Positions 45,817 to 55,308 of a stretch of DNA of 64,000 nucleotides are shown here, one piece after another. Source of the DNA: a bacterium (GTDB lineage Bacteria; Zhuqueibacterota; QNDG01; JAGLOF01); contig JAFGRY010000009.1 in NCBI GenBank assembly GCA_016934955.1, forward strand, positions 1-64,000, written 5' to 3'. The notes under the pieces are model-generated. The model had not been told where the DNA came from. It worked only from the letters and a program-made list of their open reading frames with translations, and made no database searches. Each line of letters opens with the position of its first letter. The first letter of the stretch is position 1. A program made the translations under genes and the position numbers.

Positions 45817-47706
45817 ATGAAAACCCACAGAGACTATGACGTCATCGTTGTCGGGGGCGGCCACGCCGGGTGCGAAGCCGCGCTCGCCTGCGCCCGTATG
45901 GGCATGCGCACACTGCTCACGACCATGAACATTCCCGCGGTCGCCCAGATGTCCTGCAATCCCGCTATCGGCGGACCCGCCAAGGGGAACATGGTGCGGG
46001 AGATCGATGCGCTCGGCGGAGTGATGGCCAGGGCTATCGATGCAACCGGCATTCAGTTCCGGATGCTTAACCGATCCAAGGGGCCGGCCGTCTGGTCCCC
46101 CCGGGCCCAGGCGGACCGCATGGCCTACTCGGCCCATATGCGCTGGGTGCTCGAGAGCCAGGCGGGGCTGGATCTTTTTCAAACGATGGTCACCGGCGTT
46201 GATACTGAAGACGGGCGGGTCAGGGGCGTGGAGACGGAGACTGGGCGGCACATCGCCGCCGGAGCGGTGATCCTTACCTGCGGCACGTTTTTAAACGGCC
46301 TGATTCACATCGGGCTGAAAAGCTACAGCGCCGGGAGAGCGGGCGAATTCCCCGCCTCCGGGCTGACCGAGTCGCTGACAGCGCTGGGCTTCTCCGCCGG
46401 CAGGCTGAAAACCGGTACCCCTCCGCGGGTGGACGGACGGTCCATCGATTTTTCCGGACTGGAGCCGCAGCCCGGCGATGAGCCGCCGCAGCCGTTCTCT
46501 TTCAGTACCGCCGCTATCACCTGCGAGCAAATTCCCGTGTGGCAGACCTATACCAACAGGAAAACGCACGAGATCCTCGGGTCGGGCATGGATCGTTCCC
46601 CCCTTTTCTCAGGAGTGATCAAGGGCACGGGGCCCCGTTACTGCCCCTCCATTGAAGACAAGATCGTGAGGTTCAGTGACAAGGACCGGCACCATATTTT
46701 TCTGGAAGTGGAGGGCCGCCACACCCACGAATACTATGTCAACGGGTTCGCGACCAGCCTTCCCGAGGATATCCAGCTGCAGGCCCTGAAGACGATTCCG
46801 GGACTGGAGCATGTCACGGTTACCCGCCTCGGCTACGCCATCGAGTATGACTATTTTCAGCCGACTCAGCTGCGTCCCAGTCTCGAGACGAAGCGTGTCT
46901 CCGGGCTCTTTTTCGCAGGGCAAATCAACGGGACCTCCGGGTATGAAGAGGCCGCGGCCCAGGGGCTCATGGCCGGAATCAACGCGGTGCTGGCGCTCAG
47001 AGGAGAAGAGCCGTTTGTGCTGGATCGTTCCCGGGCCTATATAGGGGTGCTCATAGACGACCTCGTTACCAAGGGGACGAACGAGCCCTACCGCATGTTT
47101 ACCTCCCGGGCCGAGTACCGGCTGCTGCTGCGACAGGATAACGCGGATATCCGGCTCATGGAATACGGGTACCGTTTCGGTCTTCTTCCTGAGAGTGCAT
47201 ATCGGGCCATGGAGCAGAAGCGAGATACGGCAGCAGGGATAATCGCCGCTGCCCGCACGCTCAAGCCGGAGCCGGAGGTGATCAATCCTGTTCTCGAACG
47301 GCTCGGCACCGCTCCCGTGTCGGAGAAACAGAGTGTGCAGCGGCTGCTGAAACGGCCGGAAGTGAGTCTGGAGTCGCTTGTCGATATCCCTGCTGTCGCA
47401 GAGCTGCTCGAGGCGGCCGGTCCGCAGCGAACGGCCGTTGCCGGGCAGGTGGAGATCGAGATCAAGTATGAGGGGTATTTCCAGCGGCAGCGGGAGCAGG
47501 TGGAGAAATTTGTGCGCCAGGAGGAGAAGCGAATTCCCGACGATATGGATTATAACCGGCTGCCGGCACTTTCCACTGAAGCGCGGGAAAAACTGAAACA
47601 GATCCGGCCGGTCTCGCTGGGACAGGCTGCCCGTATTTCGGGTGTATCTCCGGCGGACATATCGATACTCTCCCTGATGATCGAGAAACACAAACACAGG
47701 ACATGA
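45817..47706 (+). CDS. mnmG: tRNA uridine-5-carboxymethylaminomethyl synthesis enzyme MnmG
   Basis: A 629-aa FAD protein partnering MnmE in wobble-uridine modification. The FAD-binding motif [20 protein letters not shown] is at the N-terminus; family blocks [36 protein letters not shown] and [16 protein letters not shown] follow; the C-terminal helical domain ([18 protein letters not shown]) is complete. The frame is open back to 45676 across both parS sites, but ATG 45817 is the conserved start and has a purine-rich site upstream. Confidence 0.97.
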   Translation: MKTHRDYDVIVVGGGHAGCEAALACARMGMRTLLTTMNIPAVAQMSCNPAIGGPAKGNMVREIDALGGVMARAIDATGIQFRMLNRSKGPAVWSPRAQADRMAYSAHMRWVLESQAGLDLFQTMVTGVDTEDGRVRGVETETGRHIAAGAVILTCGTFLNGLIHIGLKSYSAGRAGEFPASGLTESLTALGFSAGRLKTGTPPRVDGRSIDFSGLEPQPGDEPPQPFSFSTAAITCEQIPVWQTYTNRKTHEILGSGMDRSPLFSGVIKGTGPRYCPSIEDKIVRFSDKDRHHIFLEVEGRHTHEYYVNGFATSLPEDIQLQALKTIPGLEHVTVTRLGYAIEYDYFQPTQLRPSLETKRVSGLFFAGQINGTSGYEEAAAQGLMAGINAVLALRGEEPFVLDRSRAYIGVLIDDLVTKGTNEPYRMFTSRAEYRLLLRQDNADIRLMEYGYRFGLLPESAYRAMEQKRDTAAGIIAAARTLKPEPEVINPVLERLGTAPVSEKQSVQRLLKRPEVSLESLVDIPAVAELLEAAGPQRTAVAGQVEIEIKYEGYFQRQREQVEKFVRQEEKRIPDDMDYNRLPALSTEAREKLKQIRPVSLGQAARISGVSPADISILSLMIEKHKHRT

Positions 47707-47709
47707 TCC

Positions 47710-48369
47710 ATGCGGCAGGAAATCCTTTTACATGATCAGCTGCAGGCAGCCGGCCTCCCGGCGGGCCCGGATGTTATCGCTCTGTTCTCCGCCTTTCATG
47801 ACCTGCTGGTCTCCTGGAACCAAAAAATGAACCTGGTCTCTCCGGCGGATATGGAACGGCTGGTGCCGAGGCATTTTCTTGAGTGCGCCGGACTCGCGAT
47901 CACTGTCCCGATGTCCGACAGAGCAAAGGTGCTTGATCTGGGATCGGGGGCGGGATTTCCGGGCATACCGCTAAAAATAGTACGTCCCGATCTGGAGATG
48001 GTCCTGGTCGAGTCACGGCGGAAACGAGCCCTGTTCCTGCAGGAAGCGGTACAGGTGCTGGGCCTGCGGGAAGTTGAGATCGCGGCAATGCGGGCCGAGG
48101 ATCTGGCCGCGCCGCATCCCGGCTTTGATGTCGTGGTCTCCCGGGCCGTTGCCGACCTGTCCAGCCTGTATCGCTGGACGATGCCGCTGCTCACACCCGG
48201 CGGAGTATTGGCCGTGCTCAAGGGGATGGCTATTGAGAAGGAGCTGGAAGGGCTGATCAAAACCGCCGCGAACGCGGGTTCCGGCGGTGTCAGCGCCGCG
48301 CCCTATGATCCATTTTCCATTTCCCTGCGGGAAAGGGGATCCATGCTGGTGACGGTGACGAAACGGTGA
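47710..48369 (+). CDS. rsmG: 16S rRNA (guanine527-N7)-methyltransferase
   Basis: A 219-aa SAM-dependent methyltransferase (GidB) modifying G527 of 16S rRNA. Motif I is VLDLGSGAGFPGIPLKIVRP; VLVESRRKRALFLQEAVQVL and VVVSRAVADLSSLYRWTMPL follow. The N-terminal WNQKMNLVSPAD is typical. It lies three bases after mnmG. In many bacteria parA-parB come next; here they do not. Confidence 0.96.
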   Translation: MRQEILLHDQLQAAGLPAGPDVIALFSAFHDLLVSWNQKMNLVSPADMERLVPRHFLECAGLAITVPMSDRAKVLDLGSGAGFPGIPLKIVRPDLEMVLVESRRKRALFLQEAVQVLGLREVEIAAMRAEDLAAPHPGFDVVVSRAVADLSSLYRWTMPLLTPGGVLAVLKGMAIEKELEGLIKTAANAGSGGVSAAPYDPFSISLRERGSMLVTVTKR

Positions 48370-48544
48370 GCCCGCTAGCACTTTATTTTTTCATAATAAA
48401 TTACAGGGGCGCGCCTCTCCCGGAAAACATCCCGAAAAGGAAATATAGTAATAAATCATAATTTTTTTGGGATGCCCTTACGGAACAGTATGGTGCCCGT
48501 ATAAAGCAGTAAACGGTAAAGTAAAAAAGGATTGCCGGGCGCTG
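48370..48544. other. AT-rich intergenic stretch after rsmG
   Basis: I see no terminator with a clear T tract and no RNA gene here. A possible stem is weak. The opposite-strand open frame (48401-48862) has no family likeness and unusual composition. This is where parA would be expected in the canonical order. Confidence 0.4.
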
Positions 48545-48685
48545 ATGGCCGTCACCGTCAGGGGGCTGTCCCGGTTGTACGCGGATGCGGATCGGGAGGT
48601 GCAGCGCCTCTCCGGCGAACATAGGGGCAGGCTGCGATGCGGACGCGGCTGCAGCAGGGGCTGCGGTGATGACAGTACGGTATAA
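48545..48685 (+). pseudogene. possible truncated YkgJ-like cysteine-cluster protein
   Basis: The frame MAVTVRGLSRLYADADREVQ continues to a cysteine cluster, RLRCGRGCSRGCGD, and stops after 46 residues. The spacing recalls the N-terminus of YkgJ-family putative zinc/iron-chelating proteins (C-x3-C-x2-C-C), but the last cysteine is shifted and the rest of the domain is absent. The stop overlaps the AAGGAG of the next gene. It may be a decayed gene fragment, a tiny cysteine-rich protein or chance. Confidence 0.3.
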
Positions 48686-48697
48686 GGAGACCAGGGT

Positions 48698-49192
48698 ATG
48701 CACCCGTCCCTCTCGTTTCATTCCGCGGTTGTATTTGTTGATGACATCACTGTTTCCCGCCGTTTTTATACGGAGGTCCTCGGACAGACGATCCGGGATG
48801 ATTTCGGCCGATGTATCGTCTTCGACTGCGGACTCAGTCTCTGGCAGATGCCGAAGGATCATGTCATCGCCCGCAGTCTCGAGGGGCGGCAGGGAGAGCG
48901 GGCCACGGTGGAACTCTGCTTTGAAACGACGGCGATCGATGAGATCCTCGTGAGATTACGGGAAAGGGGCGTCGAGTTCCTGCACGAAATCCGCGAGGAA
49001 TCCTGGGGGCAGCGGACGATCCGCTTCTATGATCCCGACAGCCACCTGATCGAGATCGGGGAGCCGCTGGAGACGTTCGTTACCCGTCTCTACCGGGAGC
49101 TGGGATCGGTGGCAGCGGTACGGTCAAAGACCTCTGTGAGTGAAGGCAGGATAGAGGCGATCATTCGGCAGGGCCGGCACCTATCCGGATGA
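48698..49192 (+). CDS. VOC (glyoxalase/bleomycin resistance) family protein
   Basis: A 164-aa protein of one VOC module: SAVVFVDDITVSRRFYTEVL, then GRCIVFDCGLSLWQMPKD, and QRTIRFYDPDSHLIEIGEPL, with candidate metal ligands His (start), Glu (VELCFET) and Glu (IEIGE). VOC enzymes include glyoxalases, dioxygenases and epimerases; the substrate cannot be told. A C-terminal helical extension of about 35 residues is unusual. AAGGAG lies nine bases upstream. Confidence 0.85.
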   Translation: MHPSLSFHSAVVFVDDITVSRRFYTEVLGQTIRDDFGRCIVFDCGLSLWQMPKDHVIARSLEGRQGERATVELCFETTAIDEILVRLRERGVEFLHEIREESWGQRTIRFYDPDSHLIEIGEPLETFVTRLYRELGSVAAVRSKTSVSEGRIEAIIRQGRHLSG

Positions 49193-49219
49193 TGCCCGGC
49201 TTCCGGGGCCGGGTGCTGC

Positions 49220-49903
49220 TCACCAGGGCAGCACCGCCAGATTATCCGTCCCGGCAGTGATCATGAGCACGCTGCTGTGCACGCTCAGGTCGCGCACCCG
49301 CAGATAATCGCCGGGTCGGTAGAGGTTGGGCAGGCCCTTCGCCAGGGCGATCTCGAAAAAGAGGATGCGGTTTCCCGCGGGCAGCCGCACGCCCGCGCCG
49401 ATCATCATCCCGAAGTCATTGGGAACCGCGTGGTCATTCAGGTCCACATCGATGTCCAGTGAGTAATCCCCGCGTATTTCACCGGTTGCGTACCCGCCCA
49501 GTCTTGACGCTCCATAGGCGCCGACCAGCGCGTATCCCATAATACCCTGCCTCACCTCAACGTAGTACCGCACGCTGAGCGGAAAAAAGAGATAGTTGCC
49601 GCGTATCGTCACTTCCTCCGAGGTTTTAAAATCCGGCTGATTCGTTTCTTCCCGGTAAAAACCTCCGTACTGGGACAAGCTGATTCCCAGCTGAACGGCC
49701 AGGGACCGGCTCAGCGGTTTGGTGAAGCATACGCCGGCATTGAACCCGGCGCGCGGGCTGAAATGCTGCAGTGAGGGATCGCTGACGGTGAGTGATGCCG
49801 CGTTCATCCCGACGCTCATGCCCAGGCCGGTCTGAGCATGCATCCGTCCCGGGAAGAAGACGATCACCGTCAGGGACAGGAATATGGAAACCGGTTTGGT
49901 CAT
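49220..49903 (-). CDS. PorT-like outer membrane beta-barrel protein
   Basis: A 227-aa protein with a signal peptide (PVSIFLSLTVIVFFPGRMHA) and alternating hydrophobic strands typical of an eight-stranded barrel (LGMSVGMNAASLTV, RAGFNAGVCFTKPL, LAVQLGISLSQYGGFY, FFPLSVRYYVEV, MGYALVGAYGASRLGG, DFGMMIGAGVRL). This is the OMP_b-brl_2/PorT pattern of the FCB group; PorT itself is a T9SS accessory protein, but this barrel class is broad. It converges on the VOC gene with 27 bases between stops. Confidence 0.75.
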   Translation of the reverse strand: MTKPVSIFLSLTVIVFFPGRMHAQTGLGMSVGMNAASLTVSDPSLQHFSPRAGFNAGVCFTKPLSRSLAVQLGISLSQYGGFYREETNQPDFKTSEEVTIRGNYLFFPLSVRYYVEVRQGIMGYALVGAYGASRLGGYATGEIRGDYSLDIDVDLNDHAVPNDFGMMIGAGVRLPAGNRILFFEIALAKGLPNLYRPGDYLRVRDLSVHSSVLMITAGTDNLAVLPW

Positions 49904-49937
49904 GTATGTCTCCATGCTGATATTGCAGCTGTCCGGC

Positions 49938-50459
49938 TCAGACGCGGGTGAAGCGGGTAATTATCTCCCGGTGCTGCGGAAAGCGGCGGGTCAGCTCATC
50001 CCGGGCGGGCATGTGAAAATCCGCGAATTCGAATCCCGGCGCCACGGTGCAGCCGGCCAGCGTATAGGTATGCTCCTCCGTCTCAGCGGCAAACAGCCAT
50101 CCTGAGGGAATGGTGATCTGGGGAGACGGACTCCCAGCACCGGAGAGTCCCAGGCTGTATCGGCGGTAATCGCCCTCGGGATCTAACACATGCAGTGTCA
50201 GAGCACCGCCGTCATAAAAATGCCAGGTTTCGTCCTGGTTGATGGAGTGGAAGGCCGAGAATTCTCCCTTCTGCAACAGAAAGTAAATACCCGTGGCAAA
50301 GGTACGCTCTCCCCGGAAGCGGGAGGGAAGTGCGGATTCAGCGATCACCTCCCTGCTGCGATAGGTCTCCCGGAACCATCCCCCTTCGGGATGGGGAGCG
50401 AGACGAAGCCGTTCCATCCAGTATTCAGCCGATCTGTCCATTGCCTTTTCATTACCCAT
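49938..50459 (-). CDS. cupin DUF985 family protein
   Basis: A 173-aa cupin of the DUF985 (YML079w-like) family: RLAPHPEGGWFRETYRSREV at the N-terminus, TGIYFLLQKGEFSAFHSINQ then DETWHFYDGGALTLH in the first cupin motif, and TYTLAGCTVAPGFEFADFHM in the second. Function is unknown; some members are sugar isomerases or epimerases. Its ATG overlaps the nth stop by one base, so it is probably co-transcribed with nth. Confidence 0.9.
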   Translation of the reverse strand: MGNEKAMDRSAEYWMERLRLAPHPEGGWFRETYRSREVIAESALPSRFRGERTFATGIYFLLQKGEFSAFHSINQDETWHFYDGGALTLHVLDPEGDYRRYSLGLSGAGSPSPQITIPSGWLFAAETEEHTYTLAGCTVAPGFEFADFHMPARDELTRRFPQHREIITRFTRV

Positions 50460-51115
50460 TATCTGCGCTTCCCCACCCGCACTTTTTCACAGTACCGTTC
50501 CACCGGACAGCGGCTGCACCAGGGGCTTACCGGCCGGCAGAGGGACTGGCCGAAGGCGACGAGAATGTCGTTGATCGGAATCCACCATTCCCGGGGCAGG
50601 ATGTCCCGCAGGGCGAACTCCGTTTCTTCCGGCGTTTTGGTCCTCACATACCCGAATCGGTTGCTGATGCGATGCACGTGCGTATCAACGCAGATGGCGT
50701 CTATCCCGAAGCCCAGGGTCAGCACGAGGTTTGCCGTTTTCCGTCCCACACCCGGGAACGTCAGTAGTGTATCCAGATTCGCCGGGACGGTTCCGCCGTG
50801 CTCGTCGATGAGGATACGGCAGACCGCGTGGATGCTTTTGGCTTTCTGTTTGTAGAATCCCACCGGGTAAATAATCGATGACAGCTCCTCCCGCGGGATT
50901 GAGAGGATAGCGTCAGGCGCAGCCGCCCGGGCGAAGAGGCGTCGGGCGGCGTCGGTGGTCGTTTCGTCCTTGGTGCGCAGGCTGAGAATCGTGGTGATCA
51001 GCACCCGGAACGGATCCGAGGTCTGATCCGCGATGAGCGTGACGATCGGCACATCCCAGGATTTCGATTCTTTCTGAAGGATGGAGAGGACGGTGACGAG
51101 GGTCGGGGTGTCCAT
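50459..51115 (-). CDS. nth: endonuclease III (DNA glycosylase/AP lyase)
   Basis: A 218-aa base-excision repair enzyme removing oxidised pyrimidines. The helix-hairpin-helix LLTFPGVGRKTANLVL carries the catalytic lysine; CVDTHVHRISNRFGY carries the catalytic aspartate. The C-terminal [4Fe-4S] motif C-x6-C-x2-C-x5-C is intact (CRPVSPWCSRCPVERYC). It lies between the 2-hydroxyacid dehydrogenase and the cupin gene on the same strand. Confidence 0.95.
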   Translation of the reverse strand: MDTPTLVTVLSILQKESKSWDVPIVTLIADQTSDPFRVLITTILSLRTKDETTTDAARRLFARAAAPDAILSIPREELSSIIYPVGFYKQKAKSIHAVCRILIDEHGGTVPANLDTLLTFPGVGRKTANLVLTLGFGIDAICVDTHVHRISNRFGYVRTKTPEETEFALRDILPREWWIPINDILVAFGQSLCRPVSPWCSRCPVERYCEKVRVGKRR

Positions 51116-51123
51116 GCGCCGCC

Positions 51124-52098
51124 TTATCCGAGCACATCGGGGTTGACGATATTGGGAGGACGCCTGCTGGAAAGTCCGGCGATTAGGTTTTCCGCCGCCA
51201 TCACCGCCATGCTGTCCCGGGTGCCCCAGGTGGCGCTGCCGGTGTGAGGGGTGAGCACGACATTGTCCAGCTCCAGAAGTCCCGGGTGGATTGCCGGCTC
51301 TTCTTCAAATACATCGAGGGCGGCCCCGGCGATATCACCGTCCTTGAGCGCCTGCACAAGCGCCGCTTCGTCCACCACCGGCCCTCTGCTGGTGTTGATC
51401 AGATAGGCGGTCTTTTTCATACCGGCCAGCTCCTCGCGGCCGATCAGGTGTTTCGTCTCGTCGGTGAGGGGCACGTGCAGGCTGATGACATCCGCCTCCC
51501 GCAGCAGGGTCTCCAGGGGAACGCGACGGGCTGGCAGTGACTGTTCGAGGTCCTTATTTAGGGAGCGGTTCGTATACAGAATGGTCATGTCGAATCCCGC
51601 GGCCCGCCGGGCAACGGCGGATCCTATGCGACCGGCCCCGACAATGCCGATGGTACGTCCGGCCAGGTCGCCGCCGCGCAGCAGCATGGGCGCCCAGCCG
51701 TGAAAGTCGCCGGCGCGGGTGAAGCGGTCGCTTTCGACGATACGCCGGCAGATTCCCAGGATAAGGGCCCAGGTCAGGTCCGCGGTGGCGTCGGTGAGCA
51801 CGCCGGGTGTGTTGGTCACTATGATTCGTTCGGCGGTCGCCGCCGCCACATCGATATTGTTGTACCCGACCGCGTAGTTAGCGATAATCCGCAACCTGTC
51901 ACCGGCCTCTATTATCCGCCGGTCGATGGTATCGGTGAGAAGACAGAGCAGCCCGTCCCGGCCCGGGACTTCCCGCATGATTTCCGCATGGGTCATGACC
52001 CGGTCTTCCGGAAAGACATCGACGGTGCCGCAGTGCTTCCTGAGCAGGTCGAGCCCCGCGTCGGGGATGCGGCGGGTGACGAAAACATTCACACTCAT
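51124..52098 (-). CDS. D-isomer-specific 2-hydroxyacid dehydrogenase (glyoxylate/hydroxypyruvate reductase-like)
   Basis: A 324-aa NAD(P)-dependent oxidoreductase. Motifs: IIANYAVGYNNIDVAAATAE, the Rossmann GIVGAGRIGSAVARR, the arginine in LINTSRGPVVDEAALVQAL, Glu in ALDVFEEEP, and the catalytic histidine in VVLTPHTGSATWGTR. Closest to glyoxylate reductases (GyaR). ATG 52098 is preferred over TTG 52101; it overlaps the S4 gene's stop (TGATG). Confidence 0.92.
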   Translation of the reverse strand: MSVNVFVTRRIPDAGLDLLRKHCGTVDVFPEDRVMTHAEIMREVPGRDGLLCLLTDTIDRRIIEAGDRLRIIANYAVGYNNIDVAAATAERIIVTNTPGVLTDATADLTWALILGICRRIVESDRFTRAGDFHGWAPMLLRGGDLAGRTIGIVGAGRIGSAVARRAAGFDMTILYTNRSLNKDLEQSLPARRVPLETLLREADVISLHVPLTDETKHLIGREELAGMKKTAYLINTSRGPVVDEAALVQALKDGDIAGAALDVFEEEPAIHPGLLELDNVVLTPHTGSATWGTRDSMAVMAAENLIAGLSSRRPPNIVNPDVLG

Positions 52099-52517
52099 CA
52101 ATGATTCTCCTGGTGGAATTCGGATTTCTCTCTGTCCATTTTTCTGCGTTCTCTTTTTGTCGGACGTCCCTTGTAGCGGGGACGGACAGCCATCGCCTGC
52201 GCTGCCAGCGCGATCAGCTCCCGTTCTTCCCCGCTGAAACGGTCCTCCGGCCTGTCCTCACGGTAGAGCAGGCGGGCCTCTTTTGCGGGAAGGCCCCGCT
52301 GAGCGAGGCCTGTTACTTCCAGACTGCGGTAGGTTCCGTGAAGAAAGAGAGTGATCCTGTCACCGATTTTAAGAAACGTATGCGGCTTGGCGGTCTTGCC
52401 GTTTACTTTGACTTTGCGCCCCCGGCAGAGCTCGCCCGCCTGCGATCGCGTTTTACAGAACCGGGCCGCATTCAGCCAGCGGTCGAGGCGGACGGTTTCA
52501 AGTGCTTCCTGTTTCAT
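52098..52517 (-). CDS. S4-domain RNA-binding protein (HslR/Hsp15 type)
   Basis: A 139-aa protein with an N-terminal S4 domain (VRLDRWLNAARFCKTRSQAG, VKVNGKTAKPHTFLKIGDRI) and a basic C-terminal tail (RPRYKGRPTKRERRKMDREK). Hsp15 rescues stalled 50S subunits carrying peptidyl-tRNA. It is co-directional with and overlaps the dehydrogenase gene. Confidence 0.9.
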   Translation of the reverse strand: MKQEALETVRLDRWLNAARFCKTRSQAGELCRGRKVKVNGKTAKPHTFLKIGDRITLFLHGTYRSLEVTGLAQRGLPAKEARLLYREDRPEDRFSGEERELIALAAQAMAVRPRYKGRPTKRERRKMDREKSEFHQENH

Positions 52518-52530
52518 GATTCGATATCGG

Positions 52531-55293
52531 TCACTTCACCAGGGTGCAGCGGCCGGTTCGGACGATGCCGCCCGCTTCCAGACGGTAAATATACACGCCC
52601 GAGGACACGGGACGTCCTGTATCGTCGGTTCCGTTCCAGGTGACGGTGTGGCTGCCGCTTTCAGCGGTTCCGTCGACCAGGGTTTTAACACTCCGCCCCT
52701 TCAGGTCGTAGACAACGAGGGTCACGGCTGCCGGATGGTTCAGTTCGTAGGTGATTTTGGTCACCGGATTGAACGGGTTCGGGTAGTTACCGCGCAGGAC
52801 AACACTGCCGGGGACCGCCGGCTGTTCAGCCTCTTCGACCTCCGTGGTGACGGCGGCCTTGAATACGCCTTTGCCGTGGGTGCCGATGACGACAACGCCG
52901 TCTGATTCCCGGGAGTCGATCATGTCGACGACGACGCTTCCGATAACGGAGGCGCCCTCCTGTGCCCAGACAGTGGACTGGCCGTTAAGCGCTGATGTGG
53001 AATAGAGGCCGGTGCTGGTGCCCATGAAATAGACCGTACCGCTCTCGCTGTGCACGATTTCGGCCCAGCGGCAGGAGGGGCCGTTGCCGGCTCCACTGGG
53101 GTATTCTTCCAAATTGCCGCTGATATCGGTCCAGGTCGAGCCGCCGTTGGTAGTCATGTAAAGGCTGCGGACACTATAGTTGCTGAACACGGCGAGCACT
53201 CTGTCACCGTTCTCGGGATCGGCTGCCAGGCAGTTGAGATAGGCGCCATCGGGATGGGCGAACAGGTAGCTGACAGCGGGGTTGCCTGTGTTTGCGTTGT
53301 CGATTCGGTATATGTAGCCATCCTTCGTACCGTAGTAGAGCCGGTTGGCGGGATTAGACGTGGTCACCTCGAGAGCGGTTAGCGCGGTGTCTCCCTGGGC
53401 GGCGACATTGGTAAGGGCCGACCAGTTGACTGATGTCTGGTTGTTGGCATAGAGGCCGATGTGCGAGGCGTTGGAATTGCGCCAGATCCGGTCGCGTCCA
53501 ATCATGTAGACGAGATTGCCGTTGTTGGGATCGACGATAAAAGGGTTGATGAAGTTGTTCACCTGCGATCCCAGGGGATCGATGCGGGTCCAGTTAGTGT
53601 AATTGCCCGAGGCGCCGATGGTGAACATATACATGACGCCGTTCTGGGACGAGGTGTAGGCGGTGGTGCCGTTGTTGGCGATGGCGCAGAAGGCGCCGTC
53701 ACCGCTGAGATACTTGGTCCAGGAGGTCGTGGGGCTCGATGAGCGCACAAAATAGGTGCCGTTATCCTGCAGCCCGCCGATGATATCATGGGGATAGGTG
53801 CCGCTGTGGTCGAGGCCGATGGTGTAAAATTGGGTTGTATGATAGGCGTTGTTCAGGCTGCCCCAGATCACGGTGGGCGATGTGCAGTTGGTGGTCAGGG
53901 AAAGTCCGCCGTCGTGGGAGCTGATCATGCGGGCCGGAAAGCCCGGAATGAACTGGATATCGTGTTGATCGCAGAAATGGTTGCTGATCATGTCATAACT
54001 GCTCGGGCTGGCGTAGCCGCCGATCCGGGTCGTGTTTGCCATTGAGGCGAATCCGTCGGTGGAACGGTAGAGCACGGTGCCGCCGATAAAGACGGTGTTG
54101 GGATCGTCCGGCTTGACCTTTACGACCAGGTCGTAGCCGTTCTGGGAATCGAAATTGCCGGTGTTGCCCCCATCGGCCGGCAGATTTATCGAGCGGTTCT
54201 GCCAGGATCCGCCGGCGCCGCTGCCGTCGCCCGAGACGTAGGTGTATTTCCAGAAGCTGTGGCCGTTTTTGCCGTAGCCGGGGGTCGTGGCAAGAAAGTA
54301 GACGATGTCTTCATTTGAAGGCGCGATGGCCAGGACGACGCGCCGGTACTCGGCCGGCCACCCTGAGGCCGTGGGCGTGATGTTCGTCCAGTTGGTTCCG
54401 TCGGTCGAGCGCCAGATGCCCCGGGAGCTGCCGTAACTGTTTAATGTGGCGTAGAGCACGCCGTTGGACGTAATGGCCACATCCGTGAAATTCGAATAAG
54501 GGGAGGAGCTGCTGAGCACCGGCGTCCAGGAGAATCCGCCGTTGGTGCTTTTTTGAATGGTGCCGTAGGTGGCGGCATAGACCTCATCCTGGGAAGCGTT
54601 CGACTGATCGACGACCACCCGCCAGATGTAGTCGAAGAAAGAGTCAAAGGAGTGCGGTGTGCTGCTTGACGTGCTGTTGAGAAGCGTCCAGGTCAGGCCC
54701 TGATCGGTCGATTTGAAAATGCCGTCACCGCTGTAGTATGCGCCGCCGCCGCTGGCGGAGTTACCGGTGTATTCGCCGGTGCCGTAGTACCAGGTGGCGG
54801 TTTTCCCGGACCGGGTGTCCTGGCAGATACAGGTGGAACTGTGCAGCGCGCCCGGATTGGTGGTATTGGTCCAGGTGGCGCCGCCGTCGGTCGACCGGTA
54901 CATGCCGCCGGAAACCCCGCCGGCCAGGATATAGTTGTTGTTTATGTCGATACCCAGCGCCCGGGTGCGGCCGCCGACGTTGTAAGGCCCAACGGCATTC
55001 CAGGTGAGCAGCTGCGCTTTGGCAAGCCTGCCGGAGCGGATCAGCGCTTCTTTATCGGGCAGTGTTTTCGCGAAGGCCGTTTCCAGCGCCTTGATGTCCT
55101 TCGGTATTTCCCCGGTGTGCGGATTCCGTGTTCTCAGATATTCAAAGCGGATTCGGCCCCGGGGGTCTTCCTCAAGCCCCTCGATTGAGGGCGCCTGCCT
55201 GATGGCCGGTGTTTCGGATCCATACTGCCGTGCAATAAAGATACCGGCGACACCGGTAAGCAGTACCAGTACAGCGAGTGACGATTTTTTCAT
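52531..55293 (-). CDS. secreted BNR/sortilin-like beta-propeller protein with T9SS-like C-terminal domain
   Basis: A 920-aa exported protein. After the signal segment (KKSSLAVLVLLTGVAGIFIA) a long propeller region contains repeated Asp-box-like motifs (MYRSTDGGATWTN, IFKSTDQGLTWTL, IQKSTNGGFSWTP, IWRSTDGTNWTN, LYMTTNGGSTWTD), as in sialidase/BNR or VPS10-like propellers. The last 85 residues (NYPNPFNPVTKITYEL, VYDLKGRSVKTLVDG, SGVYIYRLEAGG) are a FlgD/T9SS-type sorting tail very like that of the 1766-aa protein at 2.5 kb. Start ATG 55293 rather than the TTG at 55308. Probably surface-attached; ligand or substrate unknown. Confidence 0.88.
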   Translation of the reverse strand: MKKSSLAVLVLLTGVAGIFIARQYGSETPAIRQAPSIEGLEEDPRGRIRFEYLRTRNPHTGEIPKDIKALETAFAKTLPDKEALIRSGRLAKAQLLTWNAVGPYNVGGRTRALGIDINNNYILAGGVSGGMYRSTDGGATWTNTTNPGALHSSTCICQDTRSGKTATWYYGTGEYTGNSASGGGAYYSGDGIFKSTDQGLTWTLLNSTSSSTPHSFDSFFDYIWRVVVDQSNASQDEVYAATYGTIQKSTNGGFSWTPVLSSSSPYSNFTDVAITSNGVLYATLNSYGSSRGIWRSTDGTNWTNITPTASGWPAEYRRVVLAIAPSNEDIVYFLATTPGYGKNGHSFWKYTYVSGDGSGAGGSWQNRSINLPADGGNTGNFDSQNGYDLVVKVKPDDPNTVFIGGTVLYRSTDGFASMANTTRIGGYASPSSYDMISNHFCDQHDIQFIPGFPARMISSHDGGLSLTTNCTSPTVIWGSLNNAYHTTQFYTIGLDHSGTYPHDIIGGLQDNGTYFVRSSSPTTSWTKYLSGDGAFCAIANNGTTAYTSSQNGVMYMFTIGASGNYTNWTRIDPLGSQVNNFINPFIVDPNNGNLVYMIGRDRIWRNSNASHIGLYANNQTSVNWSALTNVAAQGDTALTALEVTTSNPANRLYYGTKDGYIYRIDNANTGNPAVSYLFAHPDGAYLNCLAADPENGDRVLAVFSNYSVRSLYMTTNGGSTWTDISGNLEEYPSGAGNGPSCRWAEIVHSESGTVYFMGTSTGLYSTSALNGQSTVWAQEGASVIGSVVVDMIDSRESDGVVVIGTHGKGVFKAAVTTEVEEAEQPAVPGSVVLRGNYPNPFNPVTKITYELNHPAAVTLVVYDLKGRSVKTLVDGTAESGSHTVTWNGTDDTGRPVSSGVYIYRLEAGGIVRTGRCTLVK

Positions 55294-55308
55294 GACATCC
55301 CCGATCAA

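Noticed and set aside
48401-48862. A 153-aa minus-strand open frame after rsmG
   Set aside because: Overlaps the VOC gene start, lacks a ribosome-binding site, and shows no coherent domain.
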